A stretch of DNA of 30,827 nucleotides from a virus. Below are positions 6,702 through 14,437 of this stretch, piece after piece; positions within the stretch are counted from its first letter, which is position 1, and every line of letters begins with the position of its first letter. The position numbers and the translations under genes are program-made. Location of the stretch: IMG/VR virus record IMGVR_UViG_3300022187_000140, positions 1 to 30,827 of that record. One strand, 5' to 3'. The notes under the pieces were generated by a model. It did no database searches, was not told where the DNA came from, and saw only the letters and a program-made list of their open reading frames with translations.

Positions 6702-7851
6702 TCAAAAAGAGCAAATCAAAAGTTTAGCGGAAAAGTACTTTAAGGATGGGCACAGAAGCCCTACTGAAATAGCAAAGTACATTCACGAGGATTTACAAAT
6801 AGATCCTGAAGAAAAAACTGTAGAGTCTACAAGGAGACATGTGTCTAAGGTTCTACAGAGAATCACAAGAACAGAAGAGCAACCAGCCCTAGCTAGTGCT
6901 TGTGAAGAGAGAGGTATTGACATTAGTAGTGTAGGGATAGCGTGGTCAAAGGATAAGAAGTGGTCAATACAGTTTAAACCAAACAAAGACAGCGGTCCTA
7001 CGTTTGAACAGATGCTTGAAGACCACATCGATGCTGTTAAAAATCACACATTTAGTTATGAGAAAATTGAGAGAACAAACAATCCTGATGGCTGCTTACT
7101 TGTTATTGATCCTGCTGATGTACATATTGGGAAGTTAGCATCTTCATTTGAGACAGGAGAGGATTACAACTCACAAATTGCAGTTAAAAGAGTTAAAGAA
7201 GGGGTAGAGGGAATCCTTGAAAAAGCATCAGGATTTAAGATTGACAAAATTGTCTTTGTTGCAGGTAATGATATCCTCCACATAGACACCCCTAAGAGGA
7301 CGACTACGAGCGGAACTCCACAAGACACAGATGGAATGTGGTATGACAACTTTTTAATCGCTAAGAGGCTCTATATTGACGTCTTAGATACATTGATTCA
7401 AGTGGCAGATGTACACTTTATGTTTAACCCATCAAACCACGACTACCAGAGTGGGTTCTTTTTAGCGGACTCCATAAGCTCTTGGTATAATAACTGTGAA
7501 AACATTACCTTTGACACTTCAATTGCACATAGGAAGTATTATCGATACCACACAAACCTTATCGGAACAACACACGGAGATGGAGCGAAGATGCAAGACC
7601 TTCCTTTGCTTATGGCTCAAGAAGCTAGAGAAGATTGGTCAGCATCAAAGAACAAGTATGTGTACATACACCACATACATCACAAGATGTCTAAAGACTT
7701 CATCGGTGTCACTGTTGAGGCTCTTAGATCTCCATCTGGAACTGATTCCTGGCACCACAGAAAGGGTTATCAGCATGCACCTAAGGCGGTTGAAGGATTT
7801 ATTCACTCAAAGGAGCACGGACAGATGGCGAGACTAACACATTTATTTTAA
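6694..7851 (+). CDS. Calcineurin-like metallophosphoesterase with N-terminal HTH
   Basis: This is a probable two-metal phosphoesterase/nuclease of 385 residues. The conserved blocks appear in order: DVHIGK (Asp142, His144), GND (191-193), SNHD (Asn248, His249), THGD (His294, Asp296) and HHIHH (326-330). Residues 5-55 (KYFKDGHRSPTEIAKYIHED, then ESTRRHVSKVL) look like a helix-turn-helix. The start at 6694 forms an ATGACTGA overlap with the preceding gene. An in-frame ATG at 6658 adds 12 residues but lies within that gene. A DNA-processing role, of the SbcD or phage MPE type, is inferred from context. Confidence 0.85.
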   Translation: MTDQKEQIKSLAEKYFKDGHRSPTEIAKYIHEDLQIDPEEKTVESTRRHVSKVLQRITRTEEQPALASACEERGIDISSVGIAWSKDKKWSIQFKPNKDSGPTFEQMLEDHIDAVKNHTFSYEKIERTNNPDGCLLVIDPADVHIGKLASSFETGEDYNSQIAVKRVKEGVEGILEKASGFKIDKIVFVAGNDILHIDTPKRTTTSGTPQDTDGMWYDNFLIAKRLYIDVLDTLIQVADVHFMFNPSNHDYQSGFFLADSISSWYNNCENITFDTSIAHRKYYRYHTNLIGTTHGDGAKMQDLPLLMAQEAREDWSASKNKYVYIHHIHHKMSKDFIGVTVEALRSPSGTDSWHHRKGYQHAPKAVEGFIHSKEHGQMARLTHLF

Positions 7852-7946
7852 TGACACCTTACGATATAGCTAGATTTATCTCTATTGTTGTTGCCATAGC
7901 CTTGTGGGTTTATTTTTTTTATAGCTCAAGAAATGGATTCAAATAA
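7851..7946 (+). CDS. 31-residue single-pass membrane peptide
   Basis: This very short gene shares one base with the preceding stop codon (TAATG). The peptide has a polar N-terminus, a hydrophobic span of about 17 residues (FISIVVAIALWVYFFY), then SSRNGFK. It would be a small inner-membrane peptide. It overlaps the next frame by 14 bases. Candidates include a small membrane regulator or a holin-like peptide, but nothing in the sequence decides this. Confidence 0.55.
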   Translation: MTPYDIARFISIVVAIALWVYFFYSSRNGFK

Positions 7947-8214
7947 ACAAACTAGAATATGCGACTGTTGGCTAGATGTTGGTCAGTGTCAATGTGAAAT
8001 TAAAAACAAAAAAAATGAAGGAAAACGAGCTAATTCAAATGAGGAATCAAATAAAAAATGTAGTGGGGATGCAGCAAGCAATCCTAAGTCAACTACAAAA
8101 CCTGAAAGACCTCTCGATTGGGACGCTAGAGACCTTAAAGCGTATGGATGGGTACCAAAAAGCAGTAGATCAACTGAAGGAAGATATACAGACAGATTCT
8201 GGGAAGAAGACTGA
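7933..8214 (+). CDS. Possible Cys-rich small protein overlapping the next gene
   Basis: The frame starts at an ATG overlapping the end of the membrane-peptide gene. It begins MDSNKQTRICDCWLDVGQCQ with CxC pairs that could bind a metal. From about 8015 it overlaps almost entirely with a convincing coiled-coil gene in another frame. It may be a real overlapping gene of 93 residues. Alternatively its first part may belong to a fusion with the next gene through a +1 shift at the A8 run at 8008-8015. Both readings are open. Confidence 0.35.
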   Translation: MDSNKQTRICDCWLDVGQCQCEIKNKKNEGKRANSNEESNKKCSGDAASNPKSTTKPERPLDWDARDLKAYGWVPKSSRSTEGRYTDRFWEED

Positions 8215-8233
8215 AGAAATAATAAAGGAATGA
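8015..8233 (+). CDS. Small coiled-coil protein
   Basis: This encodes 72 residues with long amphipathic helices (ELIQMRNQIKNVVGMQQAIL, then LETLKRMDGYQKAVDQLKED). The stop overlaps the next start (ATGA), which supports this frame. An in-frame ATG at 7976 would add 13 residues that overlap the Cys-rich frame, and the ATG at 8015 gives a cleaner start. It could be a virion or replication accessory factor, but no family is recognised. Confidence 0.6.
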   Translation: MKENELIQMRNQIKNVVGMQQAILSQLQNLKDLSIGTLETLKRMDGYQKAVDQLKEDIQTDSGKKTEEIIKE

Positions 8234-8436
8234 CAGACCCAATAGTGTCTATGGTTATCGCTCAGTTCAGAAGCAGGAGCAAGAGAGGAATTGAAAAGTA
8301 TAACACCACGTTAGCTGAAAATGACCTATCTTTGGTCGAGTGGCTTGAGCATGCTAAAGAAGAGGCAATGGATCAAGTTCTGTATCTAGAAAGAGCTATC
8401 AATGAAATTAGATCCAAAGAAAATAGTATTCAATAG
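8230..8436 (+). CDS. Small phage protein, 68 aa, MazG-like in look
   Basis: This helical protein reads VIAQFRSRSKRGIEKYNTT, then SLVEWLEHAKEEAMDQVLYL. The R-(S/K)-x-K-G-I-x-K-Y ... W-x-x-H-x-x-E-E-x-M-D-x-x-x-Y-L pattern recurs in small phage proteins. The EExMDxxxY helix recalls half of a MazG-type nucleotide pyrophosphatase, but a full catalytic set is not visible. It starts by ATGA overlap with the previous gene and is overlapped by the next. Confidence 0.65.
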   Translation: MTDPIVSMVIAQFRSRSKRGIEKYNTTLAENDLSLVEWLEHAKEEAMDQVLYLERAINEIRSKENSIQ

Positions 8437-8863
8437 GAAGTTGACCTTGTCAGAGGCTATAAAAGCCTACACTATATTGAATGAAACTTTGTTTTTAGAC
8501 GATCGAGATTCACACTACTACTATGTTATAATTAAAAACGAGTTTGATATATTCATCGAAACAATAAATGATGTAGAGGTTTATTGGTTTGCCAACAAGC
8601 TAGAGGTTACTGACAGACAAGCCGTGATGTGCTTATGCGAATATCCAACCTTCTGGGAAAACCTGAAGGATCACTTGTACATGTGTGGCATAAACGACTA
8701 CAAGAGGTATAGTGTGTTTACTAAGGGTGACCTAATGGGAACTGATGACAGAACTTGGGAAGAGTATATAGGAAGTGATGAGAATGATGCTATGCAGTTT
8801 TACACTGATATACTGCTGATAGACGATATAATCTCAGTGATAGAGATAGAGGATGAAGTATAA
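8402..8863 (+). CDS. Hypothetical acidic protein, 153 aa
   Basis: This is an acidic, aromatic-rich protein of 153 residues (DSHYYYVIIKNEFDIFIETI, then VMCLCEYPTFWENLKDHLYM) ending in IEIEDEV. The start at 8402 overlaps the previous gene by 35 bases, and the end overlaps the nuclease gene by 11. The family is unknown. Its position suggests an early accessory role. Confidence 0.7.
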   Translation: MKLDPKKIVFNRKLTLSEAIKAYTILNETLFLDDRDSHYYYVIIKNEFDIFIETINDVEVYWFANKLEVTDRQAVMCLCEYPTFWENLKDHLYMCGINDYKRYSVFTKGDLMGTDDRTWEEYIGSDENDAMQFYTDILLIDDIISVIEIEDEV

Positions 8864-9308
8864 AAGAAGAAAGGGTGGAAAGCAAATAACTAGATCCACC
8901 AAGGTTAAAGAGGATGGTATTGAGTTTGCCTCCAAGCTTGAGCTGTATATGTACAGAGCCCTGAAGAAGGCTAAGATAAAGAATAAGTATGAAGGTAAGA
9001 CGTTCACTATCATCAACGGCTGTGACTTTCCTATGGCATCTTTCGAAAAGACTAAGTCTAAAAAAATATTACACGACAGGGGCAATAAGAAGCTATTAGG
9101 AATTAAGTATACTCCAGACTTTATAGACGTACAAGATCCCCCACGATTCATAATAGAGACTAAGGGCAACCCAAATGAGAGCTTTCCTATACGCTGGAAG
9201 CTGTTTAAGATGCATTTAGTGAACGAGGGGATACAAACAAACCTATTTATGCCACGAAATCAAAAAGATTGTGACGAAACTATTGCAATTCTAAAAAATA
9301 TACTGTAA
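8853..9308 (+). CDS. PD-(D/E)XK endonuclease, DUF1064/resolvase-like
   Basis: This is a probable structure-specific or nicking nuclease of 151 residues. The catalytic set is visible as DGIEFASKLEL (Glu30), TPDFID (Asp89) and IETKG (Glu102, Lys104). This is the spacing seen in DUF1064 and T7 endonuclease-I-like phage nucleases. A basic N-terminus (MKYKRRKGGKQ) would aid DNA binding. It is the last gene of the rightward arm, and a strong intrinsic terminator follows 40 bases after its stop. A Holliday-junction resolvase role fits the recombination and replication genes upstream but is inferred. Confidence 0.8.
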   Translation: MKYKRRKGGKQITRSTKVKEDGIEFASKLELYMYRALKKAKIKNKYEGKTFTIINGCDFPMASFEKTKSKKILHDRGNKKLLGIKYTPDFIDVQDPPRFIIETKGNPNESFPIRWKLFKMHLVNEGIQTNLFMPRNQKDCDETIAILKNIL

Positions 9309-9348
9309 GTTTGATCTTCTCTTATTAGAGTATTCGCTTAGTTGATTC

Positions 9349-9388
9349 AAGAGGGGGCAAAATAGCTAATTGTCTCCTCTTTTTTTTG
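9349..9388 (+). terminator. Intrinsic terminator ending the rightward arm
   Basis: AAGAGGGGGCAA (9349-9360) pairs with TTGTCTCCTCTT (9370-9381) with two G-U pairs. The loop is 9 nt and a run of T follows to 9387. No matching A-run lies on the left, so it acts on rightward transcripts only. Confidence 0.9.
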
Positions 9389-9415
9389 TTATATAAAAAA
9401 GTTTTTATACTTTAG
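9386..9415 (+). promoter_or_regulatory. Bacteroidota-type promoter
   Basis: TTG at 9386-9388, exactly 19 bases, then TACTTTAG at 9408-9415. The Bacteroidota primary-sigma consensus is TTG, about 19 bases, TANNTTTG, and the second box matches 7 of 8. The -33 box overlaps the T-run of the preceding terminator. The expected start of transcription is near 9420, just ahead of the predicted small RNA. Confidence 0.65.
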
Positions 9416-9421
9416 CAGTGA

Positions 9422-9521
9422 ACATGATGGATATCGGACCAGATATCAAATTAAGAAAGAGGAGAAGTGGTTTTCATCCTCTTGGAAAAAGACCCAGTGA
9501 AGGCAGTAGCTGGGTTTTTTT
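9422..9521 (+). ncRNA. Predicted small RNA between convergent arms
   Basis: About 100 nt lie between the promoter above and a terminator. Three hairpins are visible. GATATC/GATATC (9430-9435 with 9442-9447) has the loop GGACCA. AAGAGGA/TCCTCTT (9457-9463 with 9477-9483) extends inward by GAA/TTC. The terminator stem ends the unit. A GTG-started frame from 9418 runs through the terminator and looks non-coding. The transcript start is estimated. The middle hairpin could alternatively be a second stop for leftward transcripts. Confidence 0.5.
9486..9521. terminator. Bidirectional intrinsic terminator
   Basis: ACCCAG (9492-9497) pairs with CTGGGT (9510-9515). The stem is flanked by five A on the left (9486-9490) and a run of T on the right, so it can stop transcripts from both directions. 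On the minus strand it directly follows the stop codon of the last virion gene. On the plus strand it closes the predicted small RNA. Confidence 0.85.
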
Positions 9522-12500
9522 ATTTACGCATTTGAGATGGAATGTACGTGTATTCATCTTGACTAAAAATAAATGCTATATCCCTACGGCTAAATCCATT
9601 CTTTTTAAGAATATTAACTATTTCACCTGAGTCAACACCCAGCCTTATTGCTGACTTCGTTAATTCTTGAGCTTCTTTAATCATTTGAGAGTAATCTCTA
9701 TTCACTTCTTCATAAGCTTTCTCCAACTCCACCTCAGTTGATTTTTCATTGTATCTAACTCTATTATATCTACCGTTGAGGGAAGTTTTTCTGTCTTTTA
9801 AATCTAAAGTTCTAAATAAATATGATTTTTCAACATCTACATTAACTGGTCTGTATCCAGTAAAAGCTCCGATTCCTTCATTAAAAACATTATTATCATT
9901 ACCACTCGCCGCTTTTTGTAATCTTATTGCAGTTGTTATTGTCCCAGGCTGTATAAGTTTAAAAAACTGTCCCATAATCTTTTCACCCTTTTCTCCTGTC
10001 GTTAATTTTTTATCATTATAAACTAGAAAAGCTTCAGAAGCGAAAGCAGCAACTAAGTCTTTTCCTAAAAATGGCTCTCCTAAAGCTGTAAGCTTATCTA
10101 TAAGAAGCGGAGTCGAATCATTATCATTTCTACCTGCTATTATTAACTCAGACAAGAATGAGTGCGGATCATTCGCTGTTAGGTCTATAAAAGTGTATTT
10201 TCCAGGTTCTTTGTTTGTAATAGCAATTAAAGAGTCTTGAGACCACGGGGCAACAAACCTTCTTAAATCGTTATATTCTTCTGATTCATCATCTTCTCCT
10301 CCAAATATTAAAGATTGTGCTGCAAGACCAAGTTGAGTAGCTAGGGTCACTTTTAGCCCAGTATACAGTCCAGCACTCGCAAGTCTTTTGGCTCCTATTT
10401 TAGCAACCTCTTTGTTCTTAGAATTTACTTCGTTCAATGCTATTTTGTAAGTATTGAAGGCAGTTCTAATTGACTCTGCTCTAAAGGAAACAAATGCACC
10501 TAGTAATGGACTCCTACCAAGTCTTTTGATTATAGGAGGTACTCTATCATACGTTGGATATGTATTTTTTACAATCTCAGACACAACCTCATTCACCTTA
10601 TCAGATTCAGATTTAGTTAAATCTGCCTTATCTTTTCCAAATAGAGCTTTAGCGTATCTCTGTTTTTCTATACCATAAGCCATAATCTTAAAGAAATCAT
10701 CTTCTGACTGATAAGCATCATTTAGTTTGTCAACCAAAGCTTTTGTCGTTTTTCCAGCTTTACTTTCTCTGAATAAATCTGATAGTTTTTCCTTTTTAGA
10801 AGCTACATTTCTAGCCTGATCTATAATGGTTCTCTTATATGCTTCTTCAAAAGATTTATCTCCATACATTGATGTAATGTCTCCAAGTGTTGTGCTTTGT
10901 TTTACGATACCAAGAGAAATAAGTTCATCCAAATAAGCTCTTTGCTCTTCGTTTGTTTTTCCATAAAATTCTTTTATTACTAAATCCGAAGCATTTTTAA
11001 CTTCATTCCAGTCTAAATGACCATTCATTAAAAGAAAACCATGATTACCTAAAATATTCTTCGCATGAGTAGCAATAGAACCAACGGTTTTACCCCACTT
11101 GATAGCACTACTAAATTTTACAAACGCATCATAATGACTATTCATCGGATTTGGCATCTCGAATGTTTTTGCAATCTCTGGTGTAGTCCAAAGCCCAGCA
11201 AGCTCTGGATAAGCCTCATTCCCTTCTTTCACTATTTGAACTGTATTTTCTTTAGTAGGGCTTTTAGTAAAAAAAGTATTTGATCCTGATTCTGCTATTT
11301 TTCTTTGAAACTGATAATTGAATAATAACATTGCTTGTTTAGCAACAGTGTTTTGAAAGTTTTCTAATGGGTTAGTCACCTCACCCATTAAAGCACGAAG
11401 CTCTGCTGGAACATCCTTTCTTCTTCTAAGAATATCCTTGTCTATTCTACCATCCTTACCTTTTACAATATACTTATTGTCTTCAGCCTTGTTTAGTATC
11501 TCATTGATTTGGTTTTCTACCTCTTGTTCAGAAACAGTTCTACCTTCTTGTATAGCTTGTCTTCTGAAAAATCTTCTAGCATTTTCTTTTACTTCTTCAG
11601 AAACTTTATTTGCCCAGTTTGAGTCACTAAATAACCTATAGCTTCTGTTCACATAAGAACCTATGTTTTTTTCTACTGCCTCTATACCTTCTTTAGTATC
11701 AAAATATCCACTTTCAATAATCATATTAGAAAGACCGTCTATTTCAGCTCTCATTCTTCCAGCAATAGCTAACATATCATCAGATAAAGTGCTTTTGTTT
11801 GGATCAAGCTCACCTCTAAAAACCTGATCAAATTCTTTCATTACAGAATCTCTTTGATCTTTTGGTATTTTTTTAAGAACAGAATTGATATCTTTTCTCA
11901 TTCGATCAATTCTATTTTGATACATTCTTATATTAGAATCTCTTTTTTGTCTCTCTCTGTATATTACATCTGGCTGTAATCCTTGAGCTGTAAAGTGTAT
12001 AGTAGCTTGTTTTTTAAGAAAATCTTTAGTCTTCTTAAACGCATCCAATATCCTTCCTGTAATGCCTTCTGTTTTTGGCTCTACAGCAGCTTCTTTTTCT
12101 GCCCTTGCTTGCTCTTCTGCTTGCTCAACTTTCTCCTCTACTTCAACCTCTTCTTGTTTAGCAACTTGCTCTTGAGCAACCTCAATAGGCTCTCTGACTG
12201 GTTTTAATTTAGATGGATCTTGTTTAGCGATAGCTTCTATTTGAGAATCAGTTCCGTCAAACCCAGTAATCTCTATAAATCTATTTCTAAGTTCAGTAAC
12301 TATATCAGCTTCCTTTGGTTTTGTATTGGACTTATACTTAGGGTCCATCATAATGTCGAAAAGCTGTTCTGGAGACACTTCTACTCCAGATACCTCAGAA
12401 ACCTCTAAAGCAATTTTATCTAAAGGAGTGGACTTTTGTCCTTTTCTACCCTTAAGATACCCTAAAATTTTTGGCAAATCGTCCTTGCCTCCGTAGTATC

Positions 12501-14433
12501 GTTCTATGCTTTTACTGCTAACTTTATAATTTCCAACAAAAGCCTCAATAACAGGATCTAAAATACTTTCTTCTTGTTTTTTCTTTTGATATTCTAAAGC
12601 TATTTCTTGAGCGTTTTCACTTTCACTTGCAATCAATTGAGATTGTTCTGACTCAGATATTTCTTGAGTCATTCCTTCAAAAGCTGACTTTCCAGTTGTA
12701 TAGTCTCTCTGAGATATTAGTTCGTTTTGAGCTTTTCGAGAAGCCTCCTTCGATCTTTTCTTCCCAGTCTTTATATCGATAGCTTCTTGAAACTTACCAG
12801 ACTCATCTACTGTAACCTGTGTTTGATTTGAGGTTTGATAAGTTAATTTTGGTTCTAACTCAGGTTTAACTAATTCTTCTGCAACAGTCTCTTCAGTAGT
12901 TTCTGGTTCCGCAACCTCTTCAACAGCCTCTTCTTGTTGCACTTTAGAAAGCTGATCGTTAATTTCATCTATTCTTTTCTTTTGAGGAGCAACTAAGTTT
13001 TCATCTTTTCCTTCAATAGTGTCTTCAAGTTTCTTTTTTTCTCTAATTAAAGATATAGCTTGTTGTTCTTTTTCACTTGTTAAATTAAGACCATCAGTTG
13101 ATTTCGCTAATGCAGAAACCTCCTCAAAAGATTTTAACCTACTATCAGCGTCCTCTCTTGTGATTACTCTTTGGTTTACTTTTTCGTCAAGATCAAACTT
13201 TAATATTTCTTTTGCTCCCTTTGATCTAGCAATGTTAGTTTGATCTGAGTCAACCTCATTCATGTTATTTGAAGAAAACGCATCTGAAATGCTTTTGTAT
13301 TTTGAACCTTGAACTTTTTTGTTTATAGCTCTTTTTCTAGCGTTCTGACCAACAACATCTATTCCAATTTTTCCTCCAGAAAGCGGACCAGTGGCAAAAC
13401 CACCAACTAAAAATGTATCTGAAAACTCATATAATGTATCATCAAAAGCCTTTTTATCTCCAGATATTGCATAATCAGCAAGCTTGCTAACCAAAAGACT
13501 TCCAGTTTCAGAAGCTCCTTCTTCTACAAAATCAATTCCAAATTCTTTAGCAAACTTACCTATAGACTTTACAACATAATCCTTACCCTTTCCAGCCAAT
13601 GATGTGAAAAACTTACCACCTATTTTTTTTGTTACAAGATCAGCTAATCCCTCCGCTGTACCGCTTGCTATTGAGTTTGCTGATGTTTTTAACCCAAGAC
13701 CATAACCTCTATCTTGCAGTTCTTTACTTTTCTGAGCTGCTGATCCAAGACCTATAGATGCTATACCAATTCCTGGAACAAATGCTTGAACCATTGATGG
13801 AATCGCTCCTACTGCCTCATTAAATAACCTTCCTGTTGCTTGACCTAAATCTCCTGCAGCAATATCCTCAGTTATTGAAGTGTCAAATTTATCGAATGAA
13901 GATCTTATTTTTTCAGCTTCTTTAGTGTATTCTTCTGAAAGTTTCGTTATACCTCCCATTTGAGAGCCCCCTGGTCCCATAGGCATGCTTCCTAAAAAAG
14001 CATCTCTTTCCTCTCGGGTCATTGAGTTTAACTGATCCTTAAAGCCTGAGTCAAAAGCACCTATGACTGTGGCGACCTGTTCTGTTATAAAGGCAGGTAT
14101 TCTCGAGATAGATGCCATAACATCATTAGCTCCAGCAGAAAATCTATCGTCAAATTCGTAATCTCCTTTATCGTACTTTTCTTCAGCTATTGTTTTGCTG
14201 ATATCCGAAGAATCCATTACTTGTTGTGAAACCAAATCGGTCTCTTCTAAAGTAGAATCTTGATTTTCTTTTTTTTTTATATCATCCGCTTCCTCAGTTA
14301 TTAACTGATCTTTATATACTGGATATTTCTGTATGATTTTGTTCACAAGAACATCGTTATCCATATCATTATACTGCGGATACTTCGATTTTATTTTTTT
14401 AGCTAACTGATCTCTCGTTATCTTGTCTTGCAT
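9520..14433 (-). CDS. Giant internal virion / DNA-ejection protein
   Basis: This encodes 1637 residues, the last gene of the virion operon. Near the N-terminus are two copies of a KYPxY motif (KSKYPQYNDMDNDVLVNKI, then QKYPVYKDQL). Gly/Ala-rich hydrophobic stretches follow (AVGAIPSMVQAFVPGIGIAS). The middle carries long Glu-rich low-complexity segments. The C-terminal half is helical, with another hydrophobic segment (LATQLGLAAQSLIFGG). Size, position and hydrophobic stretches resemble T7 gp16-type ejection proteins that help DNA cross the envelope. No lytic-transglycosylase motif was seen. The ATG at 14433, four bases after the upstream stop, is preferred over an in-frame ATG at 14502 that overlaps that gene. 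Confidence 0.7.
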   Translation of the reverse strand: MQDKITRDQLAKKIKSKYPQYNDMDNDVLVNKIIQKYPVYKDQLITEEADDIKKKENQDSTLEETDLVSQQVMDSSDISKTIAEEKYDKGDYEFDDRFSAGANDVMASISRIPAFITEQVATVIGAFDSGFKDQLNSMTREERDAFLGSMPMGPGGSQMGGITKLSEEYTKEAEKIRSSFDKFDTSITEDIAAGDLGQATGRLFNEAVGAIPSMVQAFVPGIGIASIGLGSAAQKSKELQDRGYGLGLKTSANSIASGTAEGLADLVTKKIGGKFFTSLAGKGKDYVVKSIGKFAKEFGIDFVEEGASETGSLLVSKLADYAISGDKKAFDDTLYEFSDTFLVGGFATGPLSGGKIGIDVVGQNARKRAINKKVQGSKYKSISDAFSSNNMNEVDSDQTNIARSKGAKEILKFDLDEKVNQRVITREDADSRLKSFEEVSALAKSTDGLNLTSEKEQQAISLIREKKKLEDTIEGKDENLVAPQKKRIDEINDQLSKVQQEEAVEEVAEPETTEETVAEELVKPELEPKLTYQTSNQTQVTVDESGKFQEAIDIKTGKKRSKEASRKAQNELISQRDYTTGKSAFEGMTQEISESEQSQLIASESENAQEIALEYQKKKQEESILDPVIEAFVGNYKVSSKSIERYYGGKDDLPKILGYLKGRKGQKSTPLDKIALEVSEVSGVEVSPEQLFDIMMDPKYKSNTKPKEADIVTELRNRFIEITGFDGTDSQIEAIAKQDPSKLKPVREPIEVAQEQVAKQEEVEVEEKVEQAEEQARAEKEAAVEPKTEGITGRILDAFKKTKDFLKKQATIHFTAQGLQPDVIYRERQKRDSNIRMYQNRIDRMRKDINSVLKKIPKDQRDSVMKEFDQVFRGELDPNKSTLSDDMLAIAGRMRAEIDGLSNMIIESGYFDTKEGIEAVEKNIGSYVNRSYRLFSDSNWANKVSEEVKENARRFFRRQAIQEGRTVSEQEVENQINEILNKAEDNKYIVKGKDGRIDKDILRRRKDVPAELRALMGEVTNPLENFQNTVAKQAMLLFNYQFQRKIAESGSNTFFTKSPTKENTVQIVKEGNEAYPELAGLWTTPEIAKTFEMPNPMNSHYDAFVKFSSAIKWGKTVGSIATHAKNILGNHGFLLMNGHLDWNEVKNASDLVIKEFYGKTNEEQRAYLDELISLGIVKQSTTLGDITSMYGDKSFEEAYKRTIIDQARNVASKKEKLSDLFRESKAGKTTKALVDKLNDAYQSEDDFFKIMAYGIEKQRYAKALFGKDKADLTKSESDKVNEVVSEIVKNTYPTYDRVPPIIKRLGRSPLLGAFVSFRAESIRTAFNTYKIALNEVNSKNKEVAKIGAKRLASAGLYTGLKVTLATQLGLAAQSLIFGGEDDESEEYNDLRRFVAPWSQDSLIAITNKEPGKYTFIDLTANDPHSFLSELIIAGRNDNDSTPLLIDKLTALGEPFLGKDLVAAFASEAFLVYNDKKLTTGEKGEKIMGQFFKLIQPGTITTAIRLQKAASGNDNNVFNEGIGAFTGYRPVNVDVEKSYLFRTLDLKDRKTSLNGRYNRVRYNEKSTEVELEKAYEEVNRDYSQMIKEAQELTKSAIRLGVDSGEIVNILKKNGFSRRDIAFIFSQDEYTYIPSQMRK

Positions 14434-14437
14434 AATT

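Noticed and set aside
7496-7837. 113-residue frame within the metallophosphoesterase gene
   Set aside because: It is a shadow frame entirely inside a gene with a complete catalytic motif set, and it has no recognisable features of its own.
9418-9630. 70-residue frame starting at a GTG in the junction
   Set aside because: It runs through an intrinsic terminator and into the antisense of the last virion gene. The peptide has no protein-like pattern, so a non-coding RNA explains the promoter better.
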